Source of the DNA: Ruminococcaceae bacterium KH2T8
GTDB lineage: Bacteria > Bacillota > Clostridia > Saccharofermentanales > Saccharofermentanaceae
Length of the DNA stretch: 64,000 nt
Direction of reading: 5' to 3'
Assembly: GCA_900111435.1 (NCBI GenBank)
Contig: FOIY01000005.1
Location: forward strand, 1 to 64,000
Below, piece by piece: positions 24,269-33,396 of this stretch (its first letter is position 1; the number at the start of each line of letters is the position of its first letter). The position numbers and the translations under genes are program-made. The notes below the pieces were generated by a model. It searched no databases, was not told the DNA's origin, and worked only from the letters and a program-made list of their open reading frames with translations.

Positions 24269-25080
24269 GGATAGCAATACTCGGATACGGAAGCATGGGA
24301 AAGATGATCCTTCAGAAGATCTCCGCTTCGGGGATCGTAAGTAAGGACGATCTTTTTGTAGCGAACAGGACGGTCGAAAAGCTCAAGGACGCCGAAGGGA
24401 AAGCGGTGATCTGCGGAAGCAACGCCGAGGCCGCCCGCGACGTGGATTTAATATTCGTCTGCGTAAGGCCCGTCGACATCAGGACAGTGCTCGAAGAGAT
24501 AAGACCGGTCATAAAAGAGACGGCGCTGATCGTGTCGCTAAACGGCAGCGTTACTTTCGAGAATATAAAGAAGATCATCGACACGAAGACCGCGAAGATG
24601 ATCCCGAGCGTCACCGCGGAGATCGACAGATCGCAGTCGCTCGTGTGCTATAACGACAAGGTCACGGCAGAGGATAAGGCGGCGCTTCACAAGATCTGTG
24701 AGGTATTCGGAAACGTCATAGAACTGCCCGAAAGTGAGATCGGAATGGGCTCTGAGCTCGTGAGCTGCATGCCGGGATTTATCGCTTCGATCTTTGACGT
24801 GATATGCACATCCGCGAAAGCGCACACGAACATCCCCGATGATAAGATCGTGAACATGGTGCTGAATACTTTATCCGCAACGAGCGATCTCATGCTCGAG
24901 AAAAAGATGTCTTTCGAGGATGTCGTGGGCCGAGTTGCGACCAAGGGCGGCATCACCGAGGAGGGCGCGAAAGTCATCTACGAAGGCTTTCCCGAGACGG
25001 CGGATCAGATGTTCGTAAAGACGCTCGAAAAGAGAAGAGCTACCGCACAAAAAGCGCGGGAACTCTTCGAAAGCAACTGA
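24259..25080 (+). CDS. Pyrroline-5-carboxylate reductase-like NAD(P) oxidoreductase
   Basis: This 273-residue protein begins with a Rossmann motif, AILGYGSMGKMIL, and has the ProC-type C-terminal dimerisation domain (GSELVSCMPGFIASIFDVI ... VVGRVATKGGITEEGAKVIYEG, matching the family's PGGTTEAG region). Canonical ProC makes proline from pyrroline-5-carboxylate; this copy is divergent and sits in a TetR-flavodoxin operon, so its substrate may differ. I use the ATG at 24259, which has AAAGGAGAGACC upstream. It ends directly against the convergent CPBP gene with no gap. Confidence 0.78.
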   Translation: MELRIAILGYGSMGKMILQKISASGIVSKDDLFVANRTVEKLKDAEGKAVICGSNAEAARDVDLIFVCVRPVDIRTVLEEIRPVIKETALIVSLNGSVTFENIKKIIDTKTAKMIPSVTAEIDRSQSLVCYNDKVTAEDKAALHKICEVFGNVIELPESEIGMGSELVSCMPGFIASIFDVICTSAKAHTNIPDDKIVNMVLNTLSATSDLMLEKKMSFEDVVGRVATKGGITEEGAKVIYEGFPETADQMFVKTLEKRRATAQKARELFESN

Positions 25081-25872
25081 TCAGACCTCGCGGATCCGCT
25101 TTATCTCATCCCTGCTGAAGACCGTGATAAGTATCGCGATACAGGGCATGCACATTGCGTAGGTAAAGGCGTAGGCCATCATGCCGAGCGGGGTGTCCAG
25201 GGGCCAGAAGACTGTCAGGAATCCGCAGTAGATATTGCTCAATGAGTGAAGGACGATCGCGGGCAGGAGCTTTCCCGTCCTGATGTAAACATACGCCCAC
25301 ACGAGCCCCAGAACGAAAGTATACGGCACCTGCGCGGGGCCCTGCGAATAGAGGTGAGGGAGCGCGAAGAAGGCCGCCGATACGATTACGGCGGGGACAG
25401 TTCCGGTCTTAAGGAGCCGGCTCAGCATGAGCTTTCTAAAGACGAGCTCTTCCATTATCGGCGCGAAGAATATGAGCATAAAAATGTAGAAGACCGGGTG
25501 CGCGAGGATCTCCTCGGGAGTGGTCGTATTGGTCTTTATTCCTGACAGTTTAATGATCACGTTTATGGGGAGCATCGCGATGAACGAAAGTCCTGACTGG
25601 ACAAGAAAGATCTTTATAAATCGCGGTACTGTGAGCGTCATCGAGGGCGCGGGCAACTTCACGGGCTTTATGCCTTTGATGATAAGGTAAAAAGCGGCTA
25701 GTCCGACCGTATAAAGACATGAGCTTCCCTTGATGAACATGAGTACTGCTTCGGGGAGACGTCCCTCGAGAAGTCCGCTTATATATGTGCCGAGTAATTT
25801 GCCTGCCACGAACATTATGAGCAGTGCGATAAAGCATCTGACTACGATCGCTGTCTTATTCGTTTTCTCCAT
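25081..25872 (-). CDS. CPBP-family intramembrane metalloprotease
   Basis: This protein has about 263 residues and eight hydrophobic helices. The CPBP/Abi signature is visible: EELVFRKLML (Glu-Glu and Arg), then HLYSQGP and LPAIVLHSLSN with the metal-binding His residues. Such proteases process membrane proteins or protect against bacteriocins. AGGAG lies about ten bases before the ATG at 25872; a longer start at 25908 is possible. It overlaps the DUF3021 gene by 17 bases, last in a LytTR-DUF3021-CPBP operon. Confidence 0.85.
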   Translation of the reverse strand: MEKTNKTAIVVRCFIALLIMFVAGKLLGTYISGLLEGRLPEAVLMFIKGSSCLYTVGLAAFYLIIKGIKPVKLPAPSMTLTVPRFIKIFLVQSGLSFIAMLPINVIIKLSGIKTNTTTPEEILAHPVFYIFMLIFFAPIMEELVFRKLMLSRLLKTGTVPAVIVSAAFFALPHLYSQGPAQVPYTFVLGLVWAYVYIRTGKLLPAIVLHSLSNIYCGFLTVFWPLDTPLGMMAYAFTYAMCMPCIAILITVFSRDEIKRIREV

Positions 25873-26317
25873 TTTCCGAATGCTCCTTATGGTAGTTTTC
25901 CAGAGCATCGTTCAGCTTGTCGGTCGCGATCTTTTTCCTTAAGTAGATAAGTACCTGAATGACCGTAAAAGTGATCAGGAATACGGGAGTAACGATGAAG
26001 ATATTGCTTGCGGCATATTCGTCATTAAAAGCGAAAAGACCCGTTACGGCTACAAGATAGAAGAAGGGCATGAATATGATATTCATCAGGACATAAGGCC
26101 TGTTCTGTGCCCACTTCGATCCCGACAGATAGATCTTCAGCATTACTAAAGGCAAGAGCAGCACGAAGATCAGTATCAGTCGCCCGATCATCGAAGACGG
26201 CAAAGTCTCTCCCGTGATCGCGATGGCCCCGAACGTCAAAACGATGGTCATCGTGAAGAGAGCAGTGATGATGTGAAATGATCTGATGAATGCATTCTTA
26301 AGTCTTGATACGTCCAT
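25856..26317 (-). CDS. DUF3021-like four-helix membrane protein
   Basis: This protein has about 153 residues. Four hydrophobic helices (about 15-38, 45-65, 78-100 and 108-132) are followed by a charged C-terminal tail, which matches the DUF3021 pattern. DUF3021 genes are typically encoded directly after a LytTR regulator, as here, and are thought to modulate its activity. The start is either ATG in the N-terminal MLKM; the second has better spacing from GGGAG. Confidence 0.72.
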   Translation of the reverse strand: MDVSRLKNAFIRSFHIITALFTMTIVLTFGAIAITGETLPSSMIGRLILIFVLLLPLVMLKIYLSGSKWAQNRPYVLMNIIFMPFFYLVAVTGLFAFNDEYAASNIFIVTPVFLITFTVIQVLIYLRKKIATDKLNDALENYHKEHSENGENE

Positions 26318-26318
26318 C

Positions 26319-26771
26319 TTAAGCATCTCCCTTCATTCCGATCGCTGTCTTGAGATCTCCGACGAAGTTCCTCGAGACTATGACCGTCTCGCCGTTCGTA
26401 AGATGGAGCCTTAGCCTGCGACCCTCATCCGGAGATATCCTTTTGACGGCGTTGAGGTTGACGATCACTGACTTTGAGATGCGAATGAAGCCCTTGGCCT
26501 GACACTCGTCTTCAAGTTCATAAAGAGTATGCCTGACCTTCAGTATCTCCGAAGATGTATACGCGAAGACGAATCTGTCTACGGCCTCGAAATAGAGGAT
26601 GCTCGAAAAGCCGAGCAGGACTCTTTCGCCGTTGTCCTTGTAACCCACCAGCCTGTCACAGGAATTCCTGACCGCACCGATGAGACACTCGACCTCTTCG
26701 TCACGTGTCCGATAGCGTATCTCGACTTCGGTCTCGCGAAGATCTTTGTTCTCTTTAAGGATCAGTCTCAC
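26319..26771 (-). CDS. LytTR-family DNA-binding regulator
   Basis: This 150-residue protein has a C-terminal LytTR domain at about 50-145 (ILYFEAVDRFVFAYTSSEILKVRHTLYELEDEC...FIRISKSVIVNLNAVKRI...VSRNFVGDLK). No receiver domain is present, as in the stand-alone LytTR regulators paired with DUF3021. I take the GTG at 26771, preceded by GGAGG with seven-base spacing. An ATG seven codons upstream contains the ribosome site itself. It is first in the LytTR-DUF3021-CPBP operon, which it probably autoregulates. Confidence 0.88.
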   Translation of the reverse strand: MRLILKENKDLRETEVEIRYRTRDEEVECLIGAVRNSCDRLVGYKDNGERVLLGFSSILYFEAVDRFVFAYTSSEILKVRHTLYELEDECQAKGFIRISKSVIVNLNAVKRISPDEGRRLRLHLTNGETVIVSRNFVGDLKTAIGMKGDA

Positions 26772-26871
26772 AACACTGCCTCCGTGGGTCAAATATCTCT
26801 CATTATAGCACCGGCTTGCAATCGAAATTGAACAAGAGGTACATGGGTGCGGATAAGATGCCGCGCTGCCC

Positions 26872-27774
26872 TTATGCCATCACTACGGGCTCGGCCGTGA
26901 TCACCTGAGTCTTATTGTCCTCGCCGTGTACTTTGGCGGGATCGTAGCTCATATTAAATCTCTTTCCGTCGGCGCGCTTACCGTCTTCGTCCTTGGCTGC
27001 GGCATAGATGACGGGCTGACCGAACATGCCCGTTCCTTCGAACCTGTCGTCGGTACCCGCGAGTACCCTTTCGCACGTTTCGATACCTTCGTCGATGACT
27101 GCAGGGTCTAATATCTCGTGACCGCAGTACATGATGTCGAATTCGGAAGCATGTTTCCTTACTTCGCGAAGGTTCTCAAGGTATGCCTCGACCGTGAGGC
27201 TCATCTTGAATTCCATGAGCGTATTGCTGTTGCAGAAATCTCCGCCGTAGAGGATGCGTGTCTTGTGGTCGATAAGGACGATCGATCCGGGAGTATGGCC
27301 GCCTGCATAAACGACCTCGACCTCACGGTCACCCATGTCGAAGATGTCGCTGCCTGACAGGGGGTAGATCATCTTAGGTCCTGCTGGCTTGAAGTTATAG
27401 TCGAGCTCGAGCAGGTCGCGATACTCGGGGAGTGCAGAATTCTGCGCCATCGTGAAAGTAACTTCCGCGGGAACGTCCAGCATGGTGCTCATATATCTTA
27501 TGTCGCGGTAATGCATATAACATGAATCAAAGTGAACATTGCCTGCGACGTGATCGCCGTGAGCGTGAGTATTAACGAGCTTTACGGGCTTATCCGTGAT
27601 CGTCGCGCAGAAGGCCTTGAGGTCGCCCCACCCGAAGCACGAATCGATGAGGAGAGCATAGTCCTTTCCGACTATCAGGTAGCAGAGCGAAGGCACTCTT
27701 TCGACGAAATCATTCTTTATGAGATAACTGTCCTCGGCGATCTTTTCTGCTTTATAAAACGGTATCTGCGACAT
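26872..27774 (-). CDS. Metallo-beta-lactamase-fold hydrolase
   Basis: This 300-residue protein has the metal-binding motif T-H-A-H-G-D-H (NTHAHGDHVAGN), later GGHTPGS and GGDFCN with the bridging Asp, and a final His in YCGHEIL. This pattern fits glyoxalase-II/RNase-type MBL hydrolases rather than true beta-lactamases. The substrate is unknown, and no signal peptide is present. It is divergent from the alpha/beta hydrolase at 27905. The shared 130-bp gap contains a palindrome, so both directions may be controlled by the TetR at 28761. Confidence 0.87.
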   Translation of the reverse strand: MSQIPFYKAEKIAEDSYLIKNDFVERVPSLCYLIVGKDYALLIDSCFGWGDLKAFCATITDKPVKLVNTHAHGDHVAGNVHFDSCYMHYRDIRYMSTMLDVPAEVTFTMAQNSALPEYRDLLELDYNFKPAGPKMIYPLSGSDIFDMGDREVEVVYAGGHTPGSIVLIDHKTRILYGGDFCNSNTLMEFKMSLTVEAYLENLREVRKHASEFDIMYCGHEILDPAVIDEGIETCERVLAGTDDRFEGTGMFGQPVIYAAAKDEDGKRADGKRFNMSYDPAKVHGEDNKTQVITAEPVVMA

Positions 27775-27857
27775 TCGATAGTCCCCCTTATTCGAACTAC
27801 GGATATTTTACCATTGAGGGGGTCTTCTCAAAAACGGTCAATGGGGTTTAAATAGTA

Positions 27858-27874
27858 TTAACCGATTCGGTCAA
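27858..27874. promoter_or_regulatory. Operator-like palindrome TTAACCGATTCGGTCAA
   Basis: The 17-bp near-palindrome (ACCGA-T-TCGGT core) lies between the divergent MBL and alpha/beta hydrolase genes. A related half-site, ACGGTCAATG, lies at about 27833-27842. The candidate ligand is the TetR protein at 28761, third along in the rightward direction. Confidence 0.5.
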
Positions 27875-27904
27875 TGAACAGGAATAACGGGGGAAGATAA
27901 GGTT

Positions 27905-28738
27905 ATGAAAGATTCGACAAGAGAGAGCCTCAGCTACTTCGGAATGTATAAAGAGCTTCTTAAGGTCAGGAAAGAGATCGCGGCCGAGAAGGTCGCCTTC
28001 GGGCCGCATAAGGACCAGTATTTTCTTTATTTCGAGCCGACGAAAGTCATCAGCGTCAAAGTGGTCGTCTGGATCCACGGCGGCGGATGGAATGCGGGTG
28101 ATCCGAACTTCTTTTACTACGTCGGACAGCACATCGCAAAGTCCGGTTACAGGTGCATCTCGCTAGGCTACAGGCTCTCGCCGAAGTTCAAATATCCGAC
28201 TCAGATCGAGGATGTTTGCAAGGGCTATAACGAAGCCGTGAAGTTCCTGAAGGACAAGGAGATAGATACGTCCCGAGTTATCGTCTGCGGCCCCTCGGCG
28301 GGCGCGCATCTTTCGTCCATCCTCTGCTATTCAAAGGAAGCTCAGGAGAAGTATCACGCTGATGTCTCGAACGTGATCGGATATGTCGGATGGGGAGGGC
28401 CGTACAGCTTTAGCGTGCCGCAGTCTCTCACCGTGAAGATGCTGACGAGCCAGCTCTTCACGAAAGGATACGACAGGACTCTGGGCGAGCCCGTGAGCCT
28501 TATGACGGAGAGCCATATCCCGATGCTCCTGATACAGAGCAGGCATGATGGTGTCGTCGATTTTGCGGCGGCGGAAGAGTTCGCGGAAAAGGCTCGCGAA
28601 CTGGGAATTATCTGTGAGCTCTATGAGGTCTCGGACAAACTTGATACGCACTCTTGGTACACCGCGGGAGTATTCCTTAAGACACGCGAAGAGAGCAGGG
28701 ACCTCGACAGGTTCTATTCATTTATCGAGAGCCTGTGA
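27905..28738 (+). CDS. Alpha/beta hydrolase (esterase/lipase type)
   Basis: This 277-residue protein has the oxyanion-hole motif HGGGW (VVWIHGGGWNAGD), the nucleophile elbow GPSAGAH and a C-terminal Asp/His (DGVVDF ... DTHSWY). This is the hormone-sensitive-lipase/BD-FAE-like subgroup. No signal peptide is present, so it acts in the cytoplasm on a small ester. It is followed 22 bases later by a TetR gene and a PaaK-like ligase, probably one operon. Confidence 0.87.
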   Translation: MKDSTRESLSYFGMYKELLKVRKEIAAEKVAFGPHKDQYFLYFEPTKVISVKVVVWIHGGGWNAGDPNFFYYVGQHIAKSGYRCISLGYRLSPKFKYPTQIEDVCKGYNEAVKFLKDKEIDTSRVIVCGPSAGAHLSSILCYSKEAQEKYHADVSNVIGYVGWGGPYSFSVPQSLTVKMLTSQLFTKGYDRTLGEPVSLMTESHIPMLLIQSRHDGVVDFAAAEEFAEKARELGIICELYEVSDKLDTHSWYTAGVFLKTREESRDLDRFYSFIESL

Positions 28739-28760
28739 CGGCGAAAGGAAAGGTGATCAG

Positions 28761-29366
28761 ATGAACGAGAAATTCTTTGCACTTCCGAAGGAAAAACAGG
28801 ACAGGATGATCAATGCGGGCTTTCGCGTATTCTCCAGGAATTCGTACAAGAAGAGCCCCGTGCAGGAGATCGCGCTCGAGGCCGGGATCAGCAAGTCGCT
28901 CTTATTTTTCTACTTTCGAAACAAGAAGGATCTGTATCTTTATCTCTGGCAGAAAGTCGAGGAGGTAACAAAGGCGACGCTAGCCGATTCAAAGTGCTAC
29001 GAAACGACCGATATCTTCGACATGATGTATCGCGGTATCTTGGCAAAGACGGATATCCTGAAGGACTACCCCGATATGCTCAACTTCTCGGTCAAGGCAT
29101 ACTACGAAGATGACCCCGAAGTACGCGATGAAGTACGAAAGAGAGTGGAGCCATATACGACGATCACGACCAATACGACGCTGCCTCCGATCGATCCCAA
29201 AGACTTCAAGGAAGGGCTCGATCTTGAAAAGATGTATAAGTATATGTACCTTGCGTCGGAAGGATATCTCTGGCAACTGTCGCAACGCGGAAATGTGGAT
29301 ATCGATCAGGTCGTAAATGACTATAAGGACATGATCGAATTCTGGAAAGAACTGTTCCTGAAGTAA
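28761..29366 (+). CDS. TetR/AcrR-family regulator
   Basis: This 201-residue protein has an HTH near residues 12-58 (MINAGFRVFSRNSYKKSPVQEIALEAGISKSLLFFYFRNKKDLYLYL). I choose the ATG at 28761, which has AAAGGTG upstream; longer readings in this frame overlap the hydrolase gene. It sits in the middle of a three-gene unit (hydrolase, TetR, adenylate-forming ligase), and the 27858 palindrome is its plausible target. Confidence 0.88.
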   Translation: MNEKFFALPKEKQDRMINAGFRVFSRNSYKKSPVQEIALEAGISKSLLFFYFRNKKDLYLYLWQKVEEVTKATLADSKCYETTDIFDMMYRGILAKTDILKDYPDMLNFSVKAYYEDDPEVRDEVRKRVEPYTTITTNTTLPPIDPKDFKEGLDLEKMYKYMYLASEGYLWQLSQRGNVDIDQVVNDYKDMIEFWKELFLK

Positions 29367-29377
29367 AGGAGATTACT

Positions 29378-30703
29378 ATGAGTCTGATAGGCGAGATGGC
29401 AAGGACATACAAAGGTGACAGGAGACCCCGTGAGAAGAATCTGAAGATTCGGGATCGGCGCATGAGAGAGCTCGTAAGATATGCGCGTGAGCATAGCCCA
29501 TTCTACCGTGAGCTCTATGCGGATGTGCCCGAGGATTTCGAGCTTTCGGATCTGCCGCCCGTGACAAAGCCGCAGATGATGGCATCCTTTGACGATGTAC
29601 TCACGGACCGCGAGATCACCATGAAGAAGATCGAAAGCTTTACCTGCGATCCTGATAACATCGGGCGAAAGATAGACGGTAAATATCTGGTCTTTAAGAC
29701 CTCGGGATCTACGGGCGTACCTGCCGTGATCCTCTACGACGATCAGGCGATAGACGTGTCTTCGGCGGTCGCGGCATTTCGTACTTTCGCGAGGAAAGAA
29801 GACCTCAAGTCCTTCATGAAGCACGGCAAGAAAACGGCGGGTGTCTTTGCCGATCACGGCTTCTACTTGGCGTGCGGGATGTCGAGATATCTGCAGCTTC
29901 AGATGCCGCGTCAAAACACAAAGATCACCGTCGATGTAAATGCTCCCGAAGAAGAGATCGTCCGTAAGCTCAACGAGTTTAGGCCCGCGATGCTGAGCGG
30001 TTATCCGTCGAACCTTTCGTTGCTCGCGGACTTCGATGAGCTCGATATAAGACCCGATGTAGTCATCACGGGAGGAGAGCTGCTGACTGATGAGATAAGG
30101 GCTAAGCTCGAGAAGAAGTTCGGCTGCTATGTGCAGACTCACTACTCCTGCACCGAGGGCGGCGAGATCGCTTGCGAATGCTCCGAAAGGCATCTTCACA
30201 TAAACGAGGACTGCGTCATATTCGAGCCCGTGGATAAAGACTATAAGCCCGTGCCGTGCGGCGTGATGTCGGATAAGGTCCTGATCACGAATCTCGCTAA
30301 CCGCATACAGCCTTTCATACGTTATGAACTGACGGACAGAGTCATCGTTCATGACGAAAAGTGTGTATGCGGAAGGACTTCGTATTGGGTCGAGATCGAG
30401 GGCAGGACGGATGATATCCTGATGTTCGAAGGCGGTATAGGGATCGCCCCGATGTCGCTTTATAAGATCCTCGAAGAAGTGCCCGGCATGATCAGATTCC
30501 AGCTCGTCCAAAGAGCGGCTGACAGGCTCGAGTTAAGGCTTATCGCTGACGACAAGAAGGCGGCTTTCGAGGCCGCGCGATCCGCCCTTCTGGAATACTT
30601 CGAGAGCAAGGGCGTGACGGCCGTCGATATTGCTATGTCAGACGATCCGCCCATGGCTGATAAGGTGAGCGGCAAGTTCAAGCATGTCTGTAAGGAGCTG
30701 TAG
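29378..30703 (+). CDS. PaaK-like adenylate-forming ligase
   Basis: This 441-residue protein resembles phenylacetate-CoA ligase/coenzyme F390 synthetase (COG1541). Visible elements are the P-loop-like TSGSTGVPA, YCTEGGEIA-type motif (YSCTEGGEIA), an EIEGRTDD hinge and a C-terminal KVSGKFKHV segment that retains the catalytic-type Lys. An upstream Cys pair (CVCGR) resembles the zinc site of F390 synthetase-like proteins. It activates a carboxylic acid as an acyl-adenylate; the acid is unknown. AAGGAG precedes the ATG. It probably shares substrate chemistry with the operon esterase. Confidence 0.83.
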   Translation: MSLIGEMARTYKGDRRPREKNLKIRDRRMRELVRYAREHSPFYRELYADVPEDFELSDLPPVTKPQMMASFDDVLTDREITMKKIESFTCDPDNIGRKIDGKYLVFKTSGSTGVPAVILYDDQAIDVSSAVAAFRTFARKEDLKSFMKHGKKTAGVFADHGFYLACGMSRYLQLQMPRQNTKITVDVNAPEEEIVRKLNEFRPAMLSGYPSNLSLLADFDELDIRPDVVITGGELLTDEIRAKLEKKFGCYVQTHYSCTEGGEIACECSERHLHINEDCVIFEPVDKDYKPVPCGVMSDKVLITNLANRIQPFIRYELTDRVIVHDEKCVCGRTSYWVEIEGRTDDILMFEGGIGIAPMSLYKILEEVPGMIRFQLVQRAADRLELRLIADDKKAAFEAARSALLEYFESKGVTAVDIAMSDDPPMADKVSGKFKHVCKEL

Positions 30704-30796
30704 GGCGGCGGGTTGCCGGTCGATCTTACGGTGGTTGCGAATTACGGTTCAAAGAATTGGGAAATTTCTAATTTGTGTGAACCATTTTACGGGGGG

Positions 30797-31045
30797 CGGT
30801 TCACGCAAGTCGGATATTACTAAATTGTTTACACCTTTTAGGGCTTCAAAGTGTAAACAAATCCCATAAACGTCAAATGTTTACACCATAAGAGGCGATA
30901 TGGTGTAAACAATCTCTATAAACTTAATTTGTTTGAACTATAACGCGCCAAAGAGTTCAAACAATCAACCAAAAATCAATTTGTGTGACCCGGGACCTCC
31001 CAAAAGGTGTAAACAATTGCCCGAAAGACAACTTCTGTGAACCGC
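30797..31045. repeat. GTTTACAC-type palindromic intergenic repeat, copy B (inverted)
   Basis: This is the inverted counterpart of 142-390, also 249 bp. The inner part (30797-30988) is almost identical to the reverse complement of 199-390, and the outer part is recognisably similar. It fills most of the 362-bp gap between convergent genes. 30704-30796 also contains GGTTCA/TGTGAACC words, and no separate terminator is evident, so the element may itself end transcription from both sides. Confidence 0.85.
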
Positions 31046-31065
31046 GGCCGGCCGCCCACCGCCTC

Positions 31066-33396
31066 TCACACCTTCGTGACCGTACCCTGAGAGCCGTCGA
31101 CCGTAACTACATCTCCCGTCTTCAACACAGTAGTTGCTTTGCCGCATCCGACGACGGCGGGGATACCGAATTCCCTTGCTACGATCGCGGCGTGAGACAA
31201 GGGCGCGCCGATGTCAGTGACGATCGCGGAGACCTTGGGGAAGACGAGCGTCCATCCGATATTGGTCGCGACGGTCACGAGGATATCGCCCTGCTGAACC
31301 TGATCTATCTCATCTATACTTGCTATCACTCTGACAGTTCCCGTTACCTTTCCTGCGGCGCCCGGGAAGCCTTTGACATCGGATGCTGCGGGGGCGGCGC
31401 TATCAGCCATGTCGCTACAATAAAAGTCGCTCCTCCTGCCTTCGTCCGCGAGCCATTTCTCGGGCTCGAACCTTCCCATTATCACGTTCGGGAAAGATGG
31501 GTACTTCAAGTATTCCGCGTAAGTCGCCCGGCGCGCGGGGATGTATTCGAGAGCCTCGCGCTCCCCTTTCAAAAGATCGAACATCTCGAGGTAACTTAAG
31601 TAGAAGATATCGTCACCGATGTCACACAGTTTTCCTGCTCTGAGGATATATTCGCGGAATACGCTGAAGATGACGACGCCCTTGGATCTGATCTCTTCCC
31701 TGAAGTCGTTGGCGTGAGCAAAACCCTGAAGCTGCTTGTCGATCCACTTTGCCTTGGAAGGATATTTTGCCTTGAATTCGGAAAGCGCTTCCTCGAACTT
31801 TCGATGCTCGTTCTCCTGCATCTCATGAAGGTTGATACCGCTCTTTTTGTGCTCCTCAATAAGGTTCGCAGGGAAGGCGGGATCTTCGTAGGGACGGGGA
31901 GCCATGAGCTCCATCTCGTCGGCCGACCTGTGACCGCAGATACGGATATATTCTTCCTCGCTCAACGAGCCGTTTATTACGTCTTCGATGAGGAGCAGCG
32001 GCTTCATGGAATCAAGTATTCCGACACATCCTCCGCAGAGGCGGTTCGACATCTCTTCGCCTGCGATCTTCGAGATCTTTCCGCGGGTCATGAAGAGAGG
32101 GACCATTGCCGTTCCGCTGGCGGCCATTATGGACGAAAGTCCGTCGTTAAGATAAGGCTGTAATTTGTTGTTCCAATAAGCATAAAGTGCGTCGCAGCTT
32201 TCGATCGACTTTATCTCGCCGATGAGGCCTCTCGAGATATCCGCCAGGTCCTCTACCATCTGAAGCTTCTGCTTCTTCGTAAGCTTCGACTTCTCTTTCG
32301 GGAAGATAAGTGTCTTTACCTTCTTAAGGAACGTCTTCTTGTCGAAAGGCGAGATCGGAACCTTGATGCCAACGGGCACATTACCTACCAGATCCTTAAG
32401 TGACTCGTATGCTTTTTCCTCCGTCTTTCCGAAAGCGACAAATGCCGAGCACATGACGGAGATGTTCATGTAGGGCTGACCGTAGATGTTATCGAGCCAG
32501 TCGGGGAGACCTAATACATCGTTTATCTTCTCGAGGACGCTTAATGTCATGGGGGAGACGGGCTTCATGAAGATCTCGCCCACGTTGGTCCTTGTAAGGA
32601 GCTTATAGCCGGACATGCTGCCGTTGACGCGATAAGTAGGATCGTCGATCCTTCGAAGCGTCGTGATGGGGCGCGCCTGCAGGATATATACCTTACCGCC
32701 CGACACCGCCCACTCGATATCCATGGGCATGCCGTAGGAGTTCCTTATCTTCCGGCAGGCTTTCCAAAGGGACTTCGCGAACTTATTAAATTCCGCATTT
32801 CCCTCATAGCGATACTTGATCGAACCGACGCTGAAGACTTCCGCATTTTCTGCGCCCGATACGAGCTTTTCGCCTTCGCCCTTTACGTAGTTTCCGACCA
32901 TCTTATCGTCTCTTCCCGTAAGAGGATCGGACGTAAAGATGACGCCTGCGAACTCGGGCCTTACGAACCTTTGGATAACGACGGCGATACCCTTATCTTC
33001 TTCGCCGAAGCTCTCGGTATATCCCTTTACTCTCTGAACATCCTTGGAGGAGATGACCTTGTTGACGGCATTCGGGATGTCGCCAACCTTGACGTCGGTG
33101 ATCGTCTCATACTGACCCGCAAAGGATGCGTTCTCTCCGTCTTCGTTGATGGCGGAGGATCTGACTGCATATGTATATTCCGTGTTGAGGGCAGGGAGCA
33201 GCGCACGTAGCTCCTTGTCGGCATCTTCCTTGATCTTTCCGTCGGCGAAAGCCTCGCTCGTTATTACATATCCTTCGGGGACCGAAAGCTTGATCTCACC
33301 GATCATGTATGCCAGGGACCTTGCCTTGCCGCCCGTAAGAGGAAGCTTCTCATCGGGGATATCCTTTAAGTTGAAAATATACTTCATGTCATTCAC
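31066..33396 (-). CDS. Rifampicin-phosphotransferase-like / PEP-synthase-related dikinase
   Basis: This 776-residue protein has an N-terminal PPDK-type ATP-grasp domain (LTGGKARSLAYMIG, VPEGYVITSEAF). The middle helical domain has GHRSADEMELMAPRPYEDP, very like the GHRG-x-E...PRW-ED block of rifampicin phosphotransferase. The C-terminal swivelling His domain reads TDIGAPLSHAAIVARE (His735). The PEP-binding barrel of true PEP synthase is missing. The family transfers the ATP beta-phosphate through the His to a bound small molecule; the target here is unknown and need not be rifampicin. The start is GTG at 33396 or ATG at 33387; both overlap or abut the upstream TetR stop. Confidence 0.83.
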   Translation of the reverse strand: MNDMKYIFNLKDIPDEKLPLTGGKARSLAYMIGEIKLSVPEGYVITSEAFADGKIKEDADKELRALLPALNTEYTYAVRSSAINEDGENASFAGQYETITDVKVGDIPNAVNKVISSKDVQRVKGYTESFGEEDKGIAVVIQRFVRPEFAGVIFTSDPLTGRDDKMVGNYVKGEGEKLVSGAENAEVFSVGSIKYRYEGNAEFNKFAKSLWKACRKIRNSYGMPMDIEWAVSGGKVYILQARPITTLRRIDDPTYRVNGSMSGYKLLTRTNVGEIFMKPVSPMTLSVLEKINDVLGLPDWLDNIYGQPYMNISVMCSAFVAFGKTEEKAYESLKDLVGNVPVGIKVPISPFDKKTFLKKVKTLIFPKEKSKLTKKQKLQMVEDLADISRGLIGEIKSIESCDALYAYWNNKLQPYLNDGLSSIMAASGTAMVPLFMTRGKISKIAGEEMSNRLCGGCVGILDSMKPLLLIEDVINGSLSEEEYIRICGHRSADEMELMAPRPYEDPAFPANLIEEHKKSGINLHEMQENEHRKFEEALSEFKAKYPSKAKWIDKQLQGFAHANDFREEIRSKGVVIFSVFREYILRAGKLCDIGDDIFYLSYLEMFDLLKGEREALEYIPARRATYAEYLKYPSFPNVIMGRFEPEKWLADEGRRSDFYCSDMADSAAPAASDVKGFPGAAGKVTGTVRVIASIDEIDQVQQGDILVTVATNIGWTLVFPKVSAIVTDIGAPLSHAAIVAREFGIPAVVGCGKATTVLKTGDVVTVDGSQGTVTKV

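Noticed and set aside
31066-33396. True phosphoenolpyruvate synthase or pyruvate phosphate dikinase
   Set aside because: The C-terminal PEP-binding barrel is absent and the protein ends right after the phospho-His domain.
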